A stretch of 8,561 nucleotides of DNA from Hyphomicrobiales bacterium (GCA_015655535.1 JAATEW010000114.1:1-8561); one strand, 5' to 3'. Shown: positions 1 through 5,958, counted from the first letter of the stretch. Made by a program: numbers and translations. The notes: generated by a model not told the origin, from the sequence alone.

Positions 1-1
1 G

Positions 2-817
2 ACGGCTTCGCCGCGCAGCCTCGGTATTCCCGGCGTCACCCATATTCTGGCCGTGGCTTCGGGCAAGGGTGGCGTCGGAAAATCGACGACCGCGATCAAT
101 CTCGCCTTGAGCCTCGTCGCTCTCGGCTGGAAGATCGGCGTTCTCGATCTCGATATTTATGGCCCGTCGCTGCCGCGTCTGCTCGGCACGAATGCACGGC
201 CCGAGTCCGAAGGCCGTATGATGAAACCGGTCGAGGCCTATGGTCTGCGCGCCATGTCGATCGGCTTCATGGTCGATGAAGCCGATCCGATGATCTGGCG
301 CGGTCCGATGGTGATGGCAGCCGTGCAGCAAATGCTGCGCGATGTCGCCTGGGGCGAACTCGATTGCCTCGTCGTCGATATGCCGCCGGGCACGGGCGAT
401 GCGCAATTGACCTTGGCGCAGACGGTGCCCTTGGCCGGCGCCGTCATCGTCTCGACGCCGCAGGATCTTGCCTTGATCGATGCGCGGCGCGGCATCGCCA
501 TGTTCAACAAGGTCGATGTGCCGATCGTCGGCCTCGTCGAGAATATGAGCTATTTTCTCTGCCCGCATTGCGGCGGACGTTCGGAGATTTTCGCGCATGG
601 CGGCGCCAGGGCGGAGGCCGAGAAATTCGGCGTGCCGTTCCTCGGCGAGATACCGCTCGCGATCGGCATCAGAGAGCATGCCGATTCCGGCAAGCCGATC
701 ACGGTGCTGGAGCCGGAGAGTCCGCATTCGCTGATCTATAAAAATATTGCCGAGCAGGTGAAGGCGAGCCTTGAAAGGGGCAGGGCGCGACAGGCACCGA
801 AGATCGTGATCGAGTGA
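2..817 (+). CDS. mrp: Mrp/ApbC (NBP35-type) Fe-S carrier P-loop ATPase, 5' truncated by window edge
   Basis: The reading frame is already open at base 2 and encodes SLGIPGVTHILAVASGKGG before any start, so the true start lies left of the window. The visible 271 residues are the ATPase domain. They carry the deviant Walker A GKGGVGKS, the DLDIYGPSLPR and DMPPGTGDAQLT segments typical of Mrp, and a C-terminal CPHCG pair (in FLCPHCGGRSE) that in the family binds a bridging 4Fe-4S cluster between two subunits. Family members bind and transfer Fe-S clusters in the cytosol. An N-terminal MIP18 (DUF59) domain is usual but cannot be seen here. The gene ends at a strong hairpin terminator shared with the convergent gene at 893-1759. 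A DUF971 gene lies 2.2 kb away, and the same domain is fused to Mrp in plant HCF101. Family call is secure. Confidence 0.96.
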   Translation, partial: TASPRSLGIPGVTHILAVASGKGGVGKSTTAINLALSLVALGWKIGVLDLDIYGPSLPRLLGTNARPESEGRMMKPVEAYGLRAMSIGFMVDEADPMIWRGPMVMAAVQQMLRDVAWGELDCLVVDMPPGTGDAQLTLAQTVPLAGAVIVSTPQDLALIDARRGIAMFNKVDVPIVGLVENMSYFLCPHCGGRSEIFAHGGARAEAEKFGVPFLGEIPLAIGIREHADSGKPITVLEPESPHSLIYKNIAEQVKASLERGRARQAPKIVIE

Positions 818-839
818 GCACGCTCACAATCTAAAAATG

Positions 840-875
840 AAAAAGCCTTTCGCAGCTGTCTGCGAAAGGCTTTTT
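840..875. terminator. Bidirectional rho-independent terminator
   Basis: A perfect 16-bp stem, AAAAAGCCTTTCGCAG at 840-855 and its complement at 860-875, closes on the tetraloop CTGT. It is A-rich on one flank and T-rich on the other, so it can work on both strands. It sits 22 bp after the Mrp stop and 17 bp past the stop of the convergent gene at 893-1759, and so probably serves both transcripts. Confidence 0.92.
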
Positions 876-892
876 TGGTGCGCTTATCATTG

Positions 893-1759
893 TTACCAGC
901 TCAGATAAAGTTCCACGCCGCCAATATTCATGAGCGTATGCTGCTTGCCATCGGCGCCCTGCGTGATGATCTCGCCATTCGCGTCGTTTTGCAGAAAATC
1001 CTTATTATAGGATGAGGTCGCGCCCGCGCTCATGACGCCGTTCGTATAGGTATTCGTGATCGTTTCCGTGTAGTCGAGGCCTTGGACGTCGGCCGCCTTC
1101 TCGAAGCTGAGCGTGTGATTATCGAACGCTGTCGTGAGTTGGTTGACGATATTTACGTTATAAGCGACTTGGCTTTGAAGCGACGTGATCTGGGTCTCAA
1201 TTGCCGCGTCGCTCATCGTTTGCAATGAGGTCGCATCAAGGCCCTCATAACTATCAGTCGACCGGCCCGTTGCGAGGTAGTTTGTCTCGTCCGTCGCAAC
1301 CTCATTGTCGAAGGTAATGGCCCAATTCATGGTTGCGATTTCATCAGCGAATGTATCTGTCTCGCCCGGCAGCTCGTTCGCCACCGCGATACCTTGTCCG
1401 GAATAGACGGCATCGGAGATCTCTTGCGAAGTCATCGAATTGTTTTCCGAATAAGCATTCGCCATATTTTGGTAAAACGTCTCGTAAATGGCTTGTCCAT
1501 CGCCGGTCGTTGCTTGATCGAGACTCGATTGGACGATTGTAGCGACCACCGAGTTTTGCGAGATCGAACCGGTAAAGACAAAATTCGAAACTTGGTCATC
1601 GGCAAGCGTATGGGGCGTCGGTGCGGGTTGGGAAGCCGCGGCCGTTGGGGATTTGAGGCCGCTTGAGGAATCGTCGCTCTCCGCTTTTTGTGACGACTGC
1701 GCCATGGTCAGCAGGACGGAAAGAGCGGATGCGTTGGAAAGCGCGCTGATGCTGGTCAC
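893..1759 (-). CDS. Unrecognised acidic, cysteine-free protein, possibly exported
   Basis: A 288-residue protein that I do not recognise. It has no cysteine, one arginine and five lysines against about 35 Asp/Glu, and is rich in Ser, Thr, Asn and Gln. Such composition is common in extracellular or cell-surface proteins. There is no classical signal peptide. The N-terminus (SISALSNASALSVL) is Ser/Ala/Leu-rich and is followed by a low-complexity linker (about residues 20-52, SSSGLKSPTAAASQPAPTP). This resembles N-termini of type III/flagellar export substrates only in a general way. The protein ends in a hydrophobic GGVELYLSW. The start used is GTG at 1757-1759; an in-frame TAG lies three codons upstream and the ribosome site is poor. 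ATG at residue 19 (MAQSSQ) is an alternative. Base composition looks AT-richer than in the flanking mrp and moaA. Confidence 0.72.
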   Translation of the reverse strand: MTSISALSNASALSVLLTMAQSSQKAESDDSSSGLKSPTAAASQPAPTPHTLADDQVSNFVFTGSISQNSVVATIVQSSLDQATTGDGQAIYETFYQNMANAYSENNSMTSQEISDAVYSGQGIAVANELPGETDTFADEIATMNWAITFDNEVATDETNYLATGRSTDSYEGLDATSLQTMSDAAIETQITSLQSQVAYNVNIVNQLTTAFDNHTLSFEKAADVQGLDYTETITNTYTNGVMSAGATSSYNKDFLQNDANGEIITQGADGKQHTLMNIGGVELYLSW

Positions 1760-1899
1760 GGGGCACCACTATCGAATGCCATCCGGGCGATCATCGCCGT
1801 TGAGACATAGACAAGCCCGGCCTGATGCCGCAGCGCAGTGACCAGCGTTGCCTCATATCGTTAAGAATTGATTAAAAGGTCCGGCAGCGCGTTGCGTAG
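1760..1899. other. Intergenic region between moaA 3' end and the acidic-protein gene
   Basis: These 140 bp lie downstream of moaA and upstream of the minus-strand gene 893-1759, so they should hold that gene's promoter unless the two are co-transcribed. An AT-rich patch (TTAAGAATTGATTAAAAGG at 1861-1879) stands out in the GC-rich surroundings. I see no convincing -35/-10 pair and no strong terminator after moaA, so read-through from moaA is possible. Confidence 0.35.
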
Positions 1900-2952
1900 C
1901 TACCCGCCGGTCACGCTCATATGACGCGGCACGGCCGGCGCCTGATGCTCGCGATCGATAATAAAGTCATGACCCTTGGGCTTGCGCGCGATGGCCTCTT
2001 CGATCGCTTGCTGCAGAAGCTCGTCCGTCGGTGAGGCCCGCAGCGGCGCGCGCAAGTCGGCGGCATCTTCCTGGCCGAGGCACATATAAAGCGTGCCGGT
2101 GCAGGTCACGCGCACGCGGTTGCAGCTCTCGCAGAAATTATGCGTGAGCGGCGTGATCAGGCCGAGGCGTCCGCCGGTTTCAATGACTTCCATATAGCGG
2201 GCAGGACCCCCTGTCGAATAGGCAAGCGGCTTCAAAGTGAGCTCTTGCTTCAACGTGGCTTCGACTTCGGTCAGCGGCAGATATTGATCGATACGCTCGC
2301 GTTCGATCGCGCCGAGCGGCATGACTTCGATGAGCGTGAGGTCCATGCCGCGAGAATGCGCCCAGCGCAGCATCGGCAGGATCTCGGCGTCGTTGGTGCC
2401 CTTGAGCGCCACCATATTGATCTTGACCGCGAGGCCCGCCGCTTGTGCCGCATCTATGCCGGCCAACACCTGATTGAGATCGCCCCAGCGCGTCACCGCG
2501 CGGAATGTGTCCGGATTGAGCGTATCCAGCGACACATTGATCCGGCGCACGCCGCAGGCGGCGAGATCCTTGGCGTGGCGCGCCAATTGCGAGCCATTTG
2601 TCGTCACGGTCAATTCGGAAAGGGCACCGCTGTCGAGATGCCGGGCGAGCGAACGAAACAGGCTCATGATATTGCGGCGCACGAGCGGTTCGCCGCCGGT
2701 GATGCGCAGCTTCTTCGTGCCGCGGGCGACAAAGGCCGAGCAGAGCCGGTCAAGTTCTTCCAAGGTCAGAAGATCGCTCTTCGGCAGGAAGTTCATATCT
2801 TCGCTCATGCAATAGACGCAGCGGAAATCGCAGCGGTCCGTCACCGAGACGCGGACGTAGCTGATCGCCCGTCCGAACGGATCGATCAAAGGCGCTTGGT
2901 CCGGTCTATGTCCGGGTGCATTGCGCAAAACAGTGGCGAAGAAGGGGTTCAT
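1900..2952 (-). CDS. moaA: GTP 3',8-cyclase MoaA (radical SAM, molybdenum cofactor biosynthesis)
   Basis: MoaA converts GTP to 3',8-cyclo-7,8-dihydro-GTP, the first step of molybdopterin synthesis, in the cytosol. The 350-residue protein has the radical-SAM cysteines C41, C45 and C48 in CDFRCVYC, the SAM-binding GGEP at 86-89, and the second 4Fe-4S site C274, C277 and C291 (CxxC-x13-C) that binds the substrate. It ends in the conserved C-terminal Gly-Gly (SVTGG), which in the family projects into the active site. Length is close to the usual 330-350. The ATG at 2950-2952 gives a normal N-terminal extension before SYVRVSVTDRC; the ribosome site is weak. No moaC, moaE or mobA is in view, so the cofactor genes are scattered. 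It is divergent from the DUF971 gene over a 55-bp gap. Confidence 0.97.
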   Translation of the reverse strand: MNPFFATVLRNAPGHRPDQAPLIDPFGRAISYVRVSVTDRCDFRCVYCMSEDMNFLPKSDLLTLEELDRLCSAFVARGTKKLRITGGEPLVRRNIMSLFRSLARHLDSGALSELTVTTNGSQLARHAKDLAACGVRRINVSLDTLNPDTFRAVTRWGDLNQVLAGIDAAQAAGLAVKINMVALKGTNDAEILPMLRWAHSRGMDLTLIEVMPLGAIERERIDQYLPLTEVEATLKQELTLKPLAYSTGGPARYMEVIETGGRLGLITPLTHNFCESCNRVRVTCTGTLYMCLGQEDAADLRAPLRASPTDELLQQAIEEAIARKPKGHDFIIDREHQAPAVPRHMSVTGG

Positions 2953-2993
2953 GCCGCTACATATAAGAGGGAAAACGAGTTTCCGTAAGGTTT

Positions 2994-3003
2994 AGGGGAG
3001 AGG
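2994..3003 (+). promoter_or_regulatory. Ribosome binding site deciding the DUF971 start
   Basis: AGGGGAGAGG contains a GGAG core seven bases before the ATG at 3008 and fixes that start. The 55-bp gap with moaA must also contain both divergent promoters, which I could not resolve. Confidence 0.7.
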
Positions 3004-3007
3004 TCGG

Positions 3008-3388
3008 ATGGGTGTCTCTACAGGTCAATGGCCGAGCGAATTGCGTCTCAAGGACGGCGGCCGGCTGTTGCATGTGAATTTCGAGAGCGGGTCGGCCTTC
3101 GATCTGACGGCCGAATATTTGCGCGTCATGAGTCCAAGCGCGGAAGTGCAGGGGCATTCCGAGGTGGAGCGTGTCACAGTCGGCGGCAAGGAAAAGATCA
3201 CGGTCATCGGTGTCGAACCGGTCGGCACCTATGCCGTACGCCTGACCTTCGACGACCTGCATTCGACCGGCATTTTCACCTGGGACTATCTCTATGAGCT
3301 CGGGACGCAGCATGAGCAAAAATGGGCCTTTTATCTGGACGAACTCGCGACCAAAGGCTTGAGCCGTGATAAGCCGGGCCAACGTTGA
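3008..3388 (+). CDS. DUF971 (GBBH-like N-terminal domain) protein
   Basis: This 126-residue protein is essentially one DUF971 domain, the small fold also found at the N-terminus of gamma-butyrobetaine hydroxylase. Diagnostic stretches are WPSELRLKDGGRLLHVNFE near the start, then LTAEYLRVMSPSAEVQGH, then GVEPVGTYAVRLTFDDLHSTGIFTWDYLYELG. In plant HCF101 this domain is the C-terminal part of an Mrp-type Fe-S carrier, so a role linked to Fe-S protein maturation is plausible but unproven for the free bacterial form. A fused hydroxylase domain is absent and the length is normal for stand-alone members. It is transcribed away from moaA and converges on the L,D-transpeptidase gene. Confidence 0.9.
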   Translation: MGVSTGQWPSELRLKDGGRLLHVNFESGSAFDLTAEYLRVMSPSAEVQGHSEVERVTVGGKEKITVIGVEPVGTYAVRLTFDDLHSTGIFTWDYLYELGTQHEQKWAFYLDELATKGLSRDKPGQR

Positions 3389-3685
3389 GGCAGCGGAACC
3401 GAAAAGTCGATCATCTTTTTGGATGAATCGATCGAACTAAAGGGCTCGCGCTCTCGTTGTTGAATCGAGCCACATAGCGCTTCAACGTGATTTGAAACGG
3501 TGTGAGGGACAGACAAGCAAAAGGGCCGGTCGATCCGGCCCTTTTGCATCTAATGAATCAGTCCCTGAAAAGTTGCGCTTTGGCGGCAAGCTCACGCGTT
3601 CGTGTCGAGTGCAGGCGCGCTCTTCGAACTGGCTGCCCCCGCGCCTCAGTCCCGCGTGAAGGTCACGCGGGGAACTGGAGCGGAG
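3389..3685. other. Intergenic region between convergent DUF971 and L,D-transpeptidase genes
   Basis: About 300 bp with no credible gene. Its only clear structure is the symmetric hairpin at 3517-3547. Short open frames here (for example around 3502-3702 on the plus strand) have no ribosome site or family resemblance. Confidence 0.5.
3517..3547. terminator. Bidirectional terminator hairpin
   Basis: A perfect 13-bp stem, GCAAAAGGGCCGG at 3517-3529 and CCGGCCCTTTTGC at 3535-3547, with the loop TCGAT. A run of four A and four T is built into the arms, so the tail is short in either direction. It lies between two convergent genes, 129 bp after the DUF971 stop and 139 bp past the L,D-transpeptidase stop. 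Confidence 0.75.
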
Positions 3686-4312
3686 TTAGCGCTGCACGAT
3701 GACGCGCGTACCGACCCGGACCCGATTATAAAGGTCCTGGACGTCTTCATTGGTCATGCGGATGCAGCCGGAAGAGACCGCGGTGCCGATTGTGCCCGGC
3801 TCGTTCGAGCCATGGATGCGATAGAGCGTTCCGCCGAGATACATGGCACGCGAGCCGAGCGGATTTTCCGGGCCGCCGGCCATGTGGCGGGGCAGGTCGG
3901 GACGGCGGCGTAGCATCTGCGACGGCGGCGTCCAATCCGGCCATTCGCGCTTCGCCGTGACCGTCCGCATGCCGCTCCATTCGAAGCCGGGACGGCCGAC
4001 GCCGACGCCGTAGCGAACCGCCTGATTGCCGGGGAGAATGTAATAGAGCCGGCGCTCCTGCGTCGAAATGATGATCGTGCCGGGCGCATAGGGTCCATTA
4101 TAGGTCACCATCTCGCGCGGCGGGGCAGCGCCGCCGGGCTGGCTCGACGTGGTCGCAGCACCTCCGAAGAACCGGCACAGGAAGTTGGTGCAGGTGTCGA
4201 CTGGCGCGCTCGCACCGGTCGGGGCAGTGGCGCGCGTTCTGGCGAACGCGGATCCGCTAATGGCGCTCAACGCCAGAACGGCGACCGCCAGTGTCAGAAT
4301 GTGACGACGCAT
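3686..4312 (-). CDS. Secreted L,D-transpeptidase (YkuD domain)
   Basis: Periplasmic enzyme of the ErfK/YbiS/YcfS/YnhG family. These form 3-3 peptidoglycan cross-links or attach lipoproteins to meso-diaminopimelate. The first 24 residues are a signal peptide (RRH, then a hydrophobic run, cleavage probably after SAFA). A variable linker precedes the YkuD domain at about residues 85-207, starting near PGTIIISTQERRLYYIL. The active-site block has His167 in YRIHGSNEP and the nucleophile Cys183 in SSGCIRM, with Arg185; all are intact. The usual SHGC is SSGC here. ATG at 4310-4312 is preceded by AAGAGAGC, with the AGAG eight bases upstream, which supports the start. Whether it cross-links peptidoglycan or anchors an outer-membrane protein cannot be read from the sequence. 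Confidence 0.94.
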   Translation of the reverse strand: MRRHILTLAVAVLALSAISGSAFARTRATAPTGASAPVDTCTNFLCRFFGGAATTSSQPGGAAPPREMVTYNGPYAPGTIIISTQERRLYYILPGNQAVRYGVGVGRPGFEWSGMRTVTAKREWPDWTPPSQMLRRRPDLPRHMAGGPENPLGSRAMYLGGTLYRIHGSNEPGTIGTAVSSGCIRMTNEDVQDLYNRVRVGTRVIVQR

Positions 4313-4723
4313 CTTCAGCTCTCTTTGATTATGGGATAATGAGAATCGGCGGATTGTCCCGCCGCTTCATTCATTCTCCAGCGAGCGGCCTTGCTTGGCA
4401 ACGCGGCGCAGGTCACGAAGAGCGGAAGAGAATCACTTTGCGGCATGCCGTGACCTCAAGGTCACAGATTTGAGCCGTCCTGGATCATGTTTGCGATCGA
4501 TTCTAACAATTTAGGGTTAGGCAACGCGGATTGGCCTGCGCGATCCACATGGACTTGACCACGCCTGGAAGCCCGCGACGCACTTCTCCTCATCGCGCTC
4601 CAGCCGCTGACTACACTCGCTTTGCGCGCCTTCCGAGCCGGGAGTAAAGCTTTTGACCGTCAAGCGCATACTCAAGCTTGGCTTGCGGGTTGGCGTGACC
4701 CCAAAACCTGACGGAAGCCCGAA
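4313..4723. other. 411-bp gene-free region upstream of L,D-transpeptidase and DUF1467
   Basis: Divergent upstream region. Next to the transpeptidase start is a GC hairpin, CGGCGG (4347-4352) and CCGCCG (4359-4364), which would lie in or near its leader. Further out is the inverted repeat at 4450-4465. Short frames on both strands have no ribosome site or recognisable product. I could not place promoters with confidence. Confidence 0.5.
4450..4465. promoter_or_regulatory. Inverted repeat, possible operator
   Basis: GTGACCT-CA-AGGTCAC gives perfect 7-bp arms around two bases, about 137 bp upstream of the L,D-transpeptidase start and 258 bp upstream of DUF1467. Size and symmetry fit a dimeric regulator site. 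The inner CCTCAAG matches one half of the SoxR-type box but the second half does not. No regulator gene is nearby. It may also be chance. Confidence 0.35.
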
Positions 4724-4954
4724 ATGCCCTTCTCCACGCCGATGGCGATCGCGATCTTCTTCACGACCTGGTTCATCGTCCTTTTCGCGGTTCTGCCTTT
4801 CGGCGTACGCTCGCAGCATGAGGCGGGCGATCTGGTTCCGGGCACTGATCCCGGCGCGCCGGTCGCGCCGAAGCTCTGGATCAAGGCCATTTGGACGACG
4901 GTGCTGACGGCGCTTGTTTTTGCGGGGATCGTCGTCGTCGCGCGAATCTATTAG
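4724..4954 (+). CDS. DUF1467 family two-helix membrane protein
   Basis: A 76-residue inner-membrane protein with helices at about residues 7-25 and 54-72. Between them is the family's signature loop, LPFGVRSQHEAGD and VPGTDPGAP. Function is unknown for the family. ATG at 4724 follows GGAAG (4713-4717) by six bases, so the start is well supported. In many alphaproteobacteria this gene sits between the methylmalonyl-CoA epimerase gene and proS (from memory of the family). Here it stands alone before a tRNA gene. Its TAG stop is the first part of a motif, TTAGAGCACGGACA, that resembles the start of the repeat at 8225. Confidence 0.88.
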   Translation: MPFSTPMAIAIFFTTWFIVLFAVLPFGVRSQHEAGDLVPGTDPGAPVAPKLWIKAIWTTVLTALVFAGIVVVARIY

Positions 4955-4964
4955 AGCACGGACA
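4951..4964 (+). repeat. Short degenerate copy of the TTAGAGCA(T)CGGACA element
   Basis: TTAGAGCACGGACA matches the 15 bases at 8225-8239 except for one missing T. It overlaps the DUF1467 stop codon, just as the copy at 8225 overlaps the extended stop of the methyltransferase. The rest of the element is not recognisable here, so chance cannot be excluded. Confidence 0.35.
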
Positions 4965-4993
4965 TAGCAAGTTGACGCGGAGGCGGCGTTCTA

Positions 4994-5022
4994 TTGACCC
5001 TTGCACCCGTTGCGGCTACTCA
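4994..5022 (+). promoter_or_regulatory. Probable tRNA-Lys promoter
   Basis: TTGACC (4994-4999), a 17-bp spacer and TACTCA (5017-5022) fit a housekeeping sigma-factor promoter with a strong -35 and a weak -10. Transcription would start just ahead of the mature tRNA 5' end at 5038. Confidence 0.45.
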
Positions 5023-5037
5023 GACGCACCCCTCCAA

Positions 5038-5113
5038 GAGCGCGTAGCTCAGCTGGTAGAGCATCTGACTTTTAATCAGGAGGTCTCGGGTTCGAACCCC
5101 GACGCGCTCACCA
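5038..5113 (+). tRNA. tRNA-Lys (anticodon UUU)
   Basis: A complete 76-nt cloverleaf with encoded CCA. The acceptor stem GAGCGCG (5038-5044) pairs with CGCGCTC (5103-5109), followed by discriminator A. The D arm is GCTC/GAGC with AGCTGGTA loop. The anticodon arm TCTGA/TCAGG has one T-G pair and loop CTTTTAA, placing anticodon TTT at 5071-5073. The variable loop is AGGTC. The T arm is TCGGG-TTCGAAC-CCCGA. All invariant positions look normal. tRNA genes are frequent integration sites, and the next stretch looks like a scar. I found no second copy of the tRNA 3' end in the window. Confidence 0.97.
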
Positions 5114-5121
5114 ATAAAAAC

Positions 5122-5139
5122 AAAGACTTATGTGTCTTT
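5122..5139 (+). terminator. Weak hairpin after tRNA-Lys
   Basis: AAAGAC (5122-5127) and GTCTTT (5134-5139) form a 6-bp stem ending in three T, eight bases after the CCA. It is the only terminator-like structure directly after the tRNA and is weak. Confidence 0.4.
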
Positions 5140-5140
5140 C

Positions 5141-5407
5141 CTATCCTAAAAGAACCAGCTTTTGGGCCCTTTGCAAATCCTTTGCAGTTTTCGTTTCCGA
5201 GTCGTTCGCGCTTTCGCGCTTCCGAATTGCGCTGTGAGCAAGCCGTTCATCCCTGCATAGGTACTTGCCCAGGATCGCTTGAACCGACTTGAGACTGTGT
5301 CCGGGCGGCGGACTGGTTCGCTGGACCCGGACAAGTGGATTTAACGCGAGCTTCGCGATGACAGCTTGTGTCTGGCATCGTTTGGACGCGTGCCGATAGG
5401 CAGGCAT
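5141..5407 (-). pseudogene. Possible remnant of a tyrosine recombinase (integrase) C-terminus
   Basis: Read on the minus strand, this stretch encodes GHSLKSVQAILGKYLCRDERL. The text resembles the C-terminal block of phage-type integrases, where a segment like (L)xxVQxxLGH is followed by a Tyr-containing RYAH or VYAR motif. The catalytic H of LGH and the nucleophilic Tyr are not in their places. A neighbouring frame offers STYAGMNGLLTAQ just after, which would fit a frameshifted RYAHMN motif. The position, right beside a tRNA with the reading frame pointing toward it, is the classic place for an integrase. The evidence is motif-like only, there is no upstream catalytic domain, and the call is weak. 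Confidence 0.27.
5298..5333. repeat. 8-bp inverted repeat with 20-nt loop
   Basis: TGTCCGGG (5298-5305) and CCCGGACA (5326-5333) are perfect complements. A smaller stem, CGCGA-GCT-TCGCG, follows at 5346-5358. Neither has a T run. They lie in the non-coding or remnant stretch past tRNA-Lys and have no obvious assigned role. Confidence 0.5.
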
Positions 5408-5425
5408 GAGTGCCTTCGCGCACAG

Positions 5426-5441
5426 CGGCTTTCGTAAGCCG
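5426..5441. other. Stem-loop upstream of the double-glycine peptide gene
   Basis: CGGCTT (5426-5431) and AAGCCG (5436-5441) enclose the tetraloop TCGT. An alternative pairing AGCGG/CCGCT (5424-5428 with 5443-5447) is also possible. It lies 59 bp before the peptide start and may be part of its leader or simply an upstream structure. Confidence 0.35.
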
Positions 5442-5486
5442 TCCGCTACAACAAACCTCGTCAGCGCCGCAAAGTGGCGAGAGGAT

Positions 5487-5491
5487 GAGGA
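5487..5491 (+). promoter_or_regulatory. Ribosome binding site for the double-glycine peptide
   Basis: GAGGA ends eight bases before the ATG at 5500. The alternative in-frame ATG at 5485 has its purine tract (GAGAGG, 5479-5484) directly abutting the start, which is too close, so 5500 is preferred. Confidence 0.6.
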
Positions 5492-5499
5492 CCAAAATC

Positions 5500-5730
5500 A
5501 TGATTTTTTTTACGAAGAAGCAAGCCGTTATTTGTGAAACCGAAGCGAAACTGAATCCAGTTCAGCTTACGGAAGACCAAGTCGATCAGGTTTCCGGCGG
5601 GTCTAATGACTTTGCTCCGATTGGCAGCCTCTTTAATTTTTCCAATTCTGGCGCAGCGCAAGAAACCGCAAACAAGCATCATCCGGCAGGGGGCGGATTC
5701 TCGTTTTCCGACCTCCATTTAGAATTTTAA
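5500..5730 (+). CDS. Putative double-glycine leader peptide (RiPP or microcin-like precursor)
   Basis: A 76-residue peptide from the ATG at 5500. Residues 1-34 form a leader ending QLTEDQVDQVSGG. Counting from the cleavage site this puts L at -12, V at -7, V at -4 and GG at -2/-1, the pattern cut by C39 peptidases of bacteriocin ABC exporters (usual consensus LxxxELxxIxGG; Glu at -8 is Gln here). The 42-residue core begins SNDFAPIGSL, is rich in Phe, Ser, Asn, Gly and His, has no Cys, and ends GGGFSFSDLHLEF. Lack of Cys rules out thioether bridges. A tail with several Phe could suit an unmodified microcin or another modification. No C39 exporter, radical-SAM maturase or immunity gene is in the window, so this is an orphan. 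The leader region is AT-richer than its surroundings, which hints at transfer. The frame also extends upstream to 5410 but without a ribosome site. Confidence 0.66.
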   Translation: MIFFTKKQAVICETEAKLNPVQLTEDQVDQVSGGSNDFAPIGSLFNFSNSGAAQETANKHHPAGGGFSFSDLHLEF

Positions 5731-5759
5731 CCCGCGATCCTTCAAGTTCGCCCGGCCTC

Positions 5760-5782
5760 GTCACGCGCTCTTGTTGCGTGAC
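5760..5782. terminator. Hairpin after the double-glycine peptide, possible terminator
   Basis: GTCACGC (5760-5766) and GCGTGAC (5776-5782) pair perfectly across a 9-nt loop, 29 bases past the peptide stop. There is no T run, so intrinsic termination is uncertain. Confidence 0.35.
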
Positions 5783-5940
5783 CGGCATGAGCGCGATTTC
5801 CGCCGCCGCGCCACTGCTACGTCGTCGCGTTCCGCGGCGCGGACGAGTTCGGGGACGCCGGATGTTTGAATGGTGCGGCGAATTGGAGTGAGTCAGGACT
5901 GACATTAAGAGTCCGCGCGGCGCTTGCGCCGGCGGCTCGC

Positions 5941-5958
5941 GCATAGGGCGCATAGGGC
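5941..5958. repeat. 9-bp tandem duplication
   Basis: GCATAGGGC occurs twice back to back (5941-5949 and 5950-5958) in otherwise non-coding DNA. This is most likely replication slippage. Confidence 0.8.

Noticed and set aside
1900..2952. MoaA considered as a radical-SAM maturase for the leader peptide
   Set aside because: It has all hallmarks of housekeeping MoaA, including the C-terminal cluster and Gly-Gly, and is 2.5 kb away on the other strand.
2140..2988. Plus-strand open frame of 282 codons opposite moaA
   Set aside because: It is fully antisense to an unambiguous moaA, and its protein is rich in Arg/His/Ala with no family pattern. Such frames are usual in GC-rich DNA.
2957..3382. Minus-strand open frame opposite the DUF971 gene
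   Set aside because: It mirrors a gene with a good ribosome site and a clear domain match, and has no recognisable motif itself.
5410..5499. Longer form of the double-glycine peptide starting at 5410
   Set aside because: No ribosome site, and the extra residues are Arg/Ser/Pro-rich and run through a stem-loop. A 34-residue leader from 5500 is more typical.
5794..5943. Frame reading YVVAFRGADEFGD, similar to a class 3 lipase strand
   Set aside because: Only one short motif, closed by stops on both sides, with no GxSxG serine motif. Probably chance or an unrecognisable relic.
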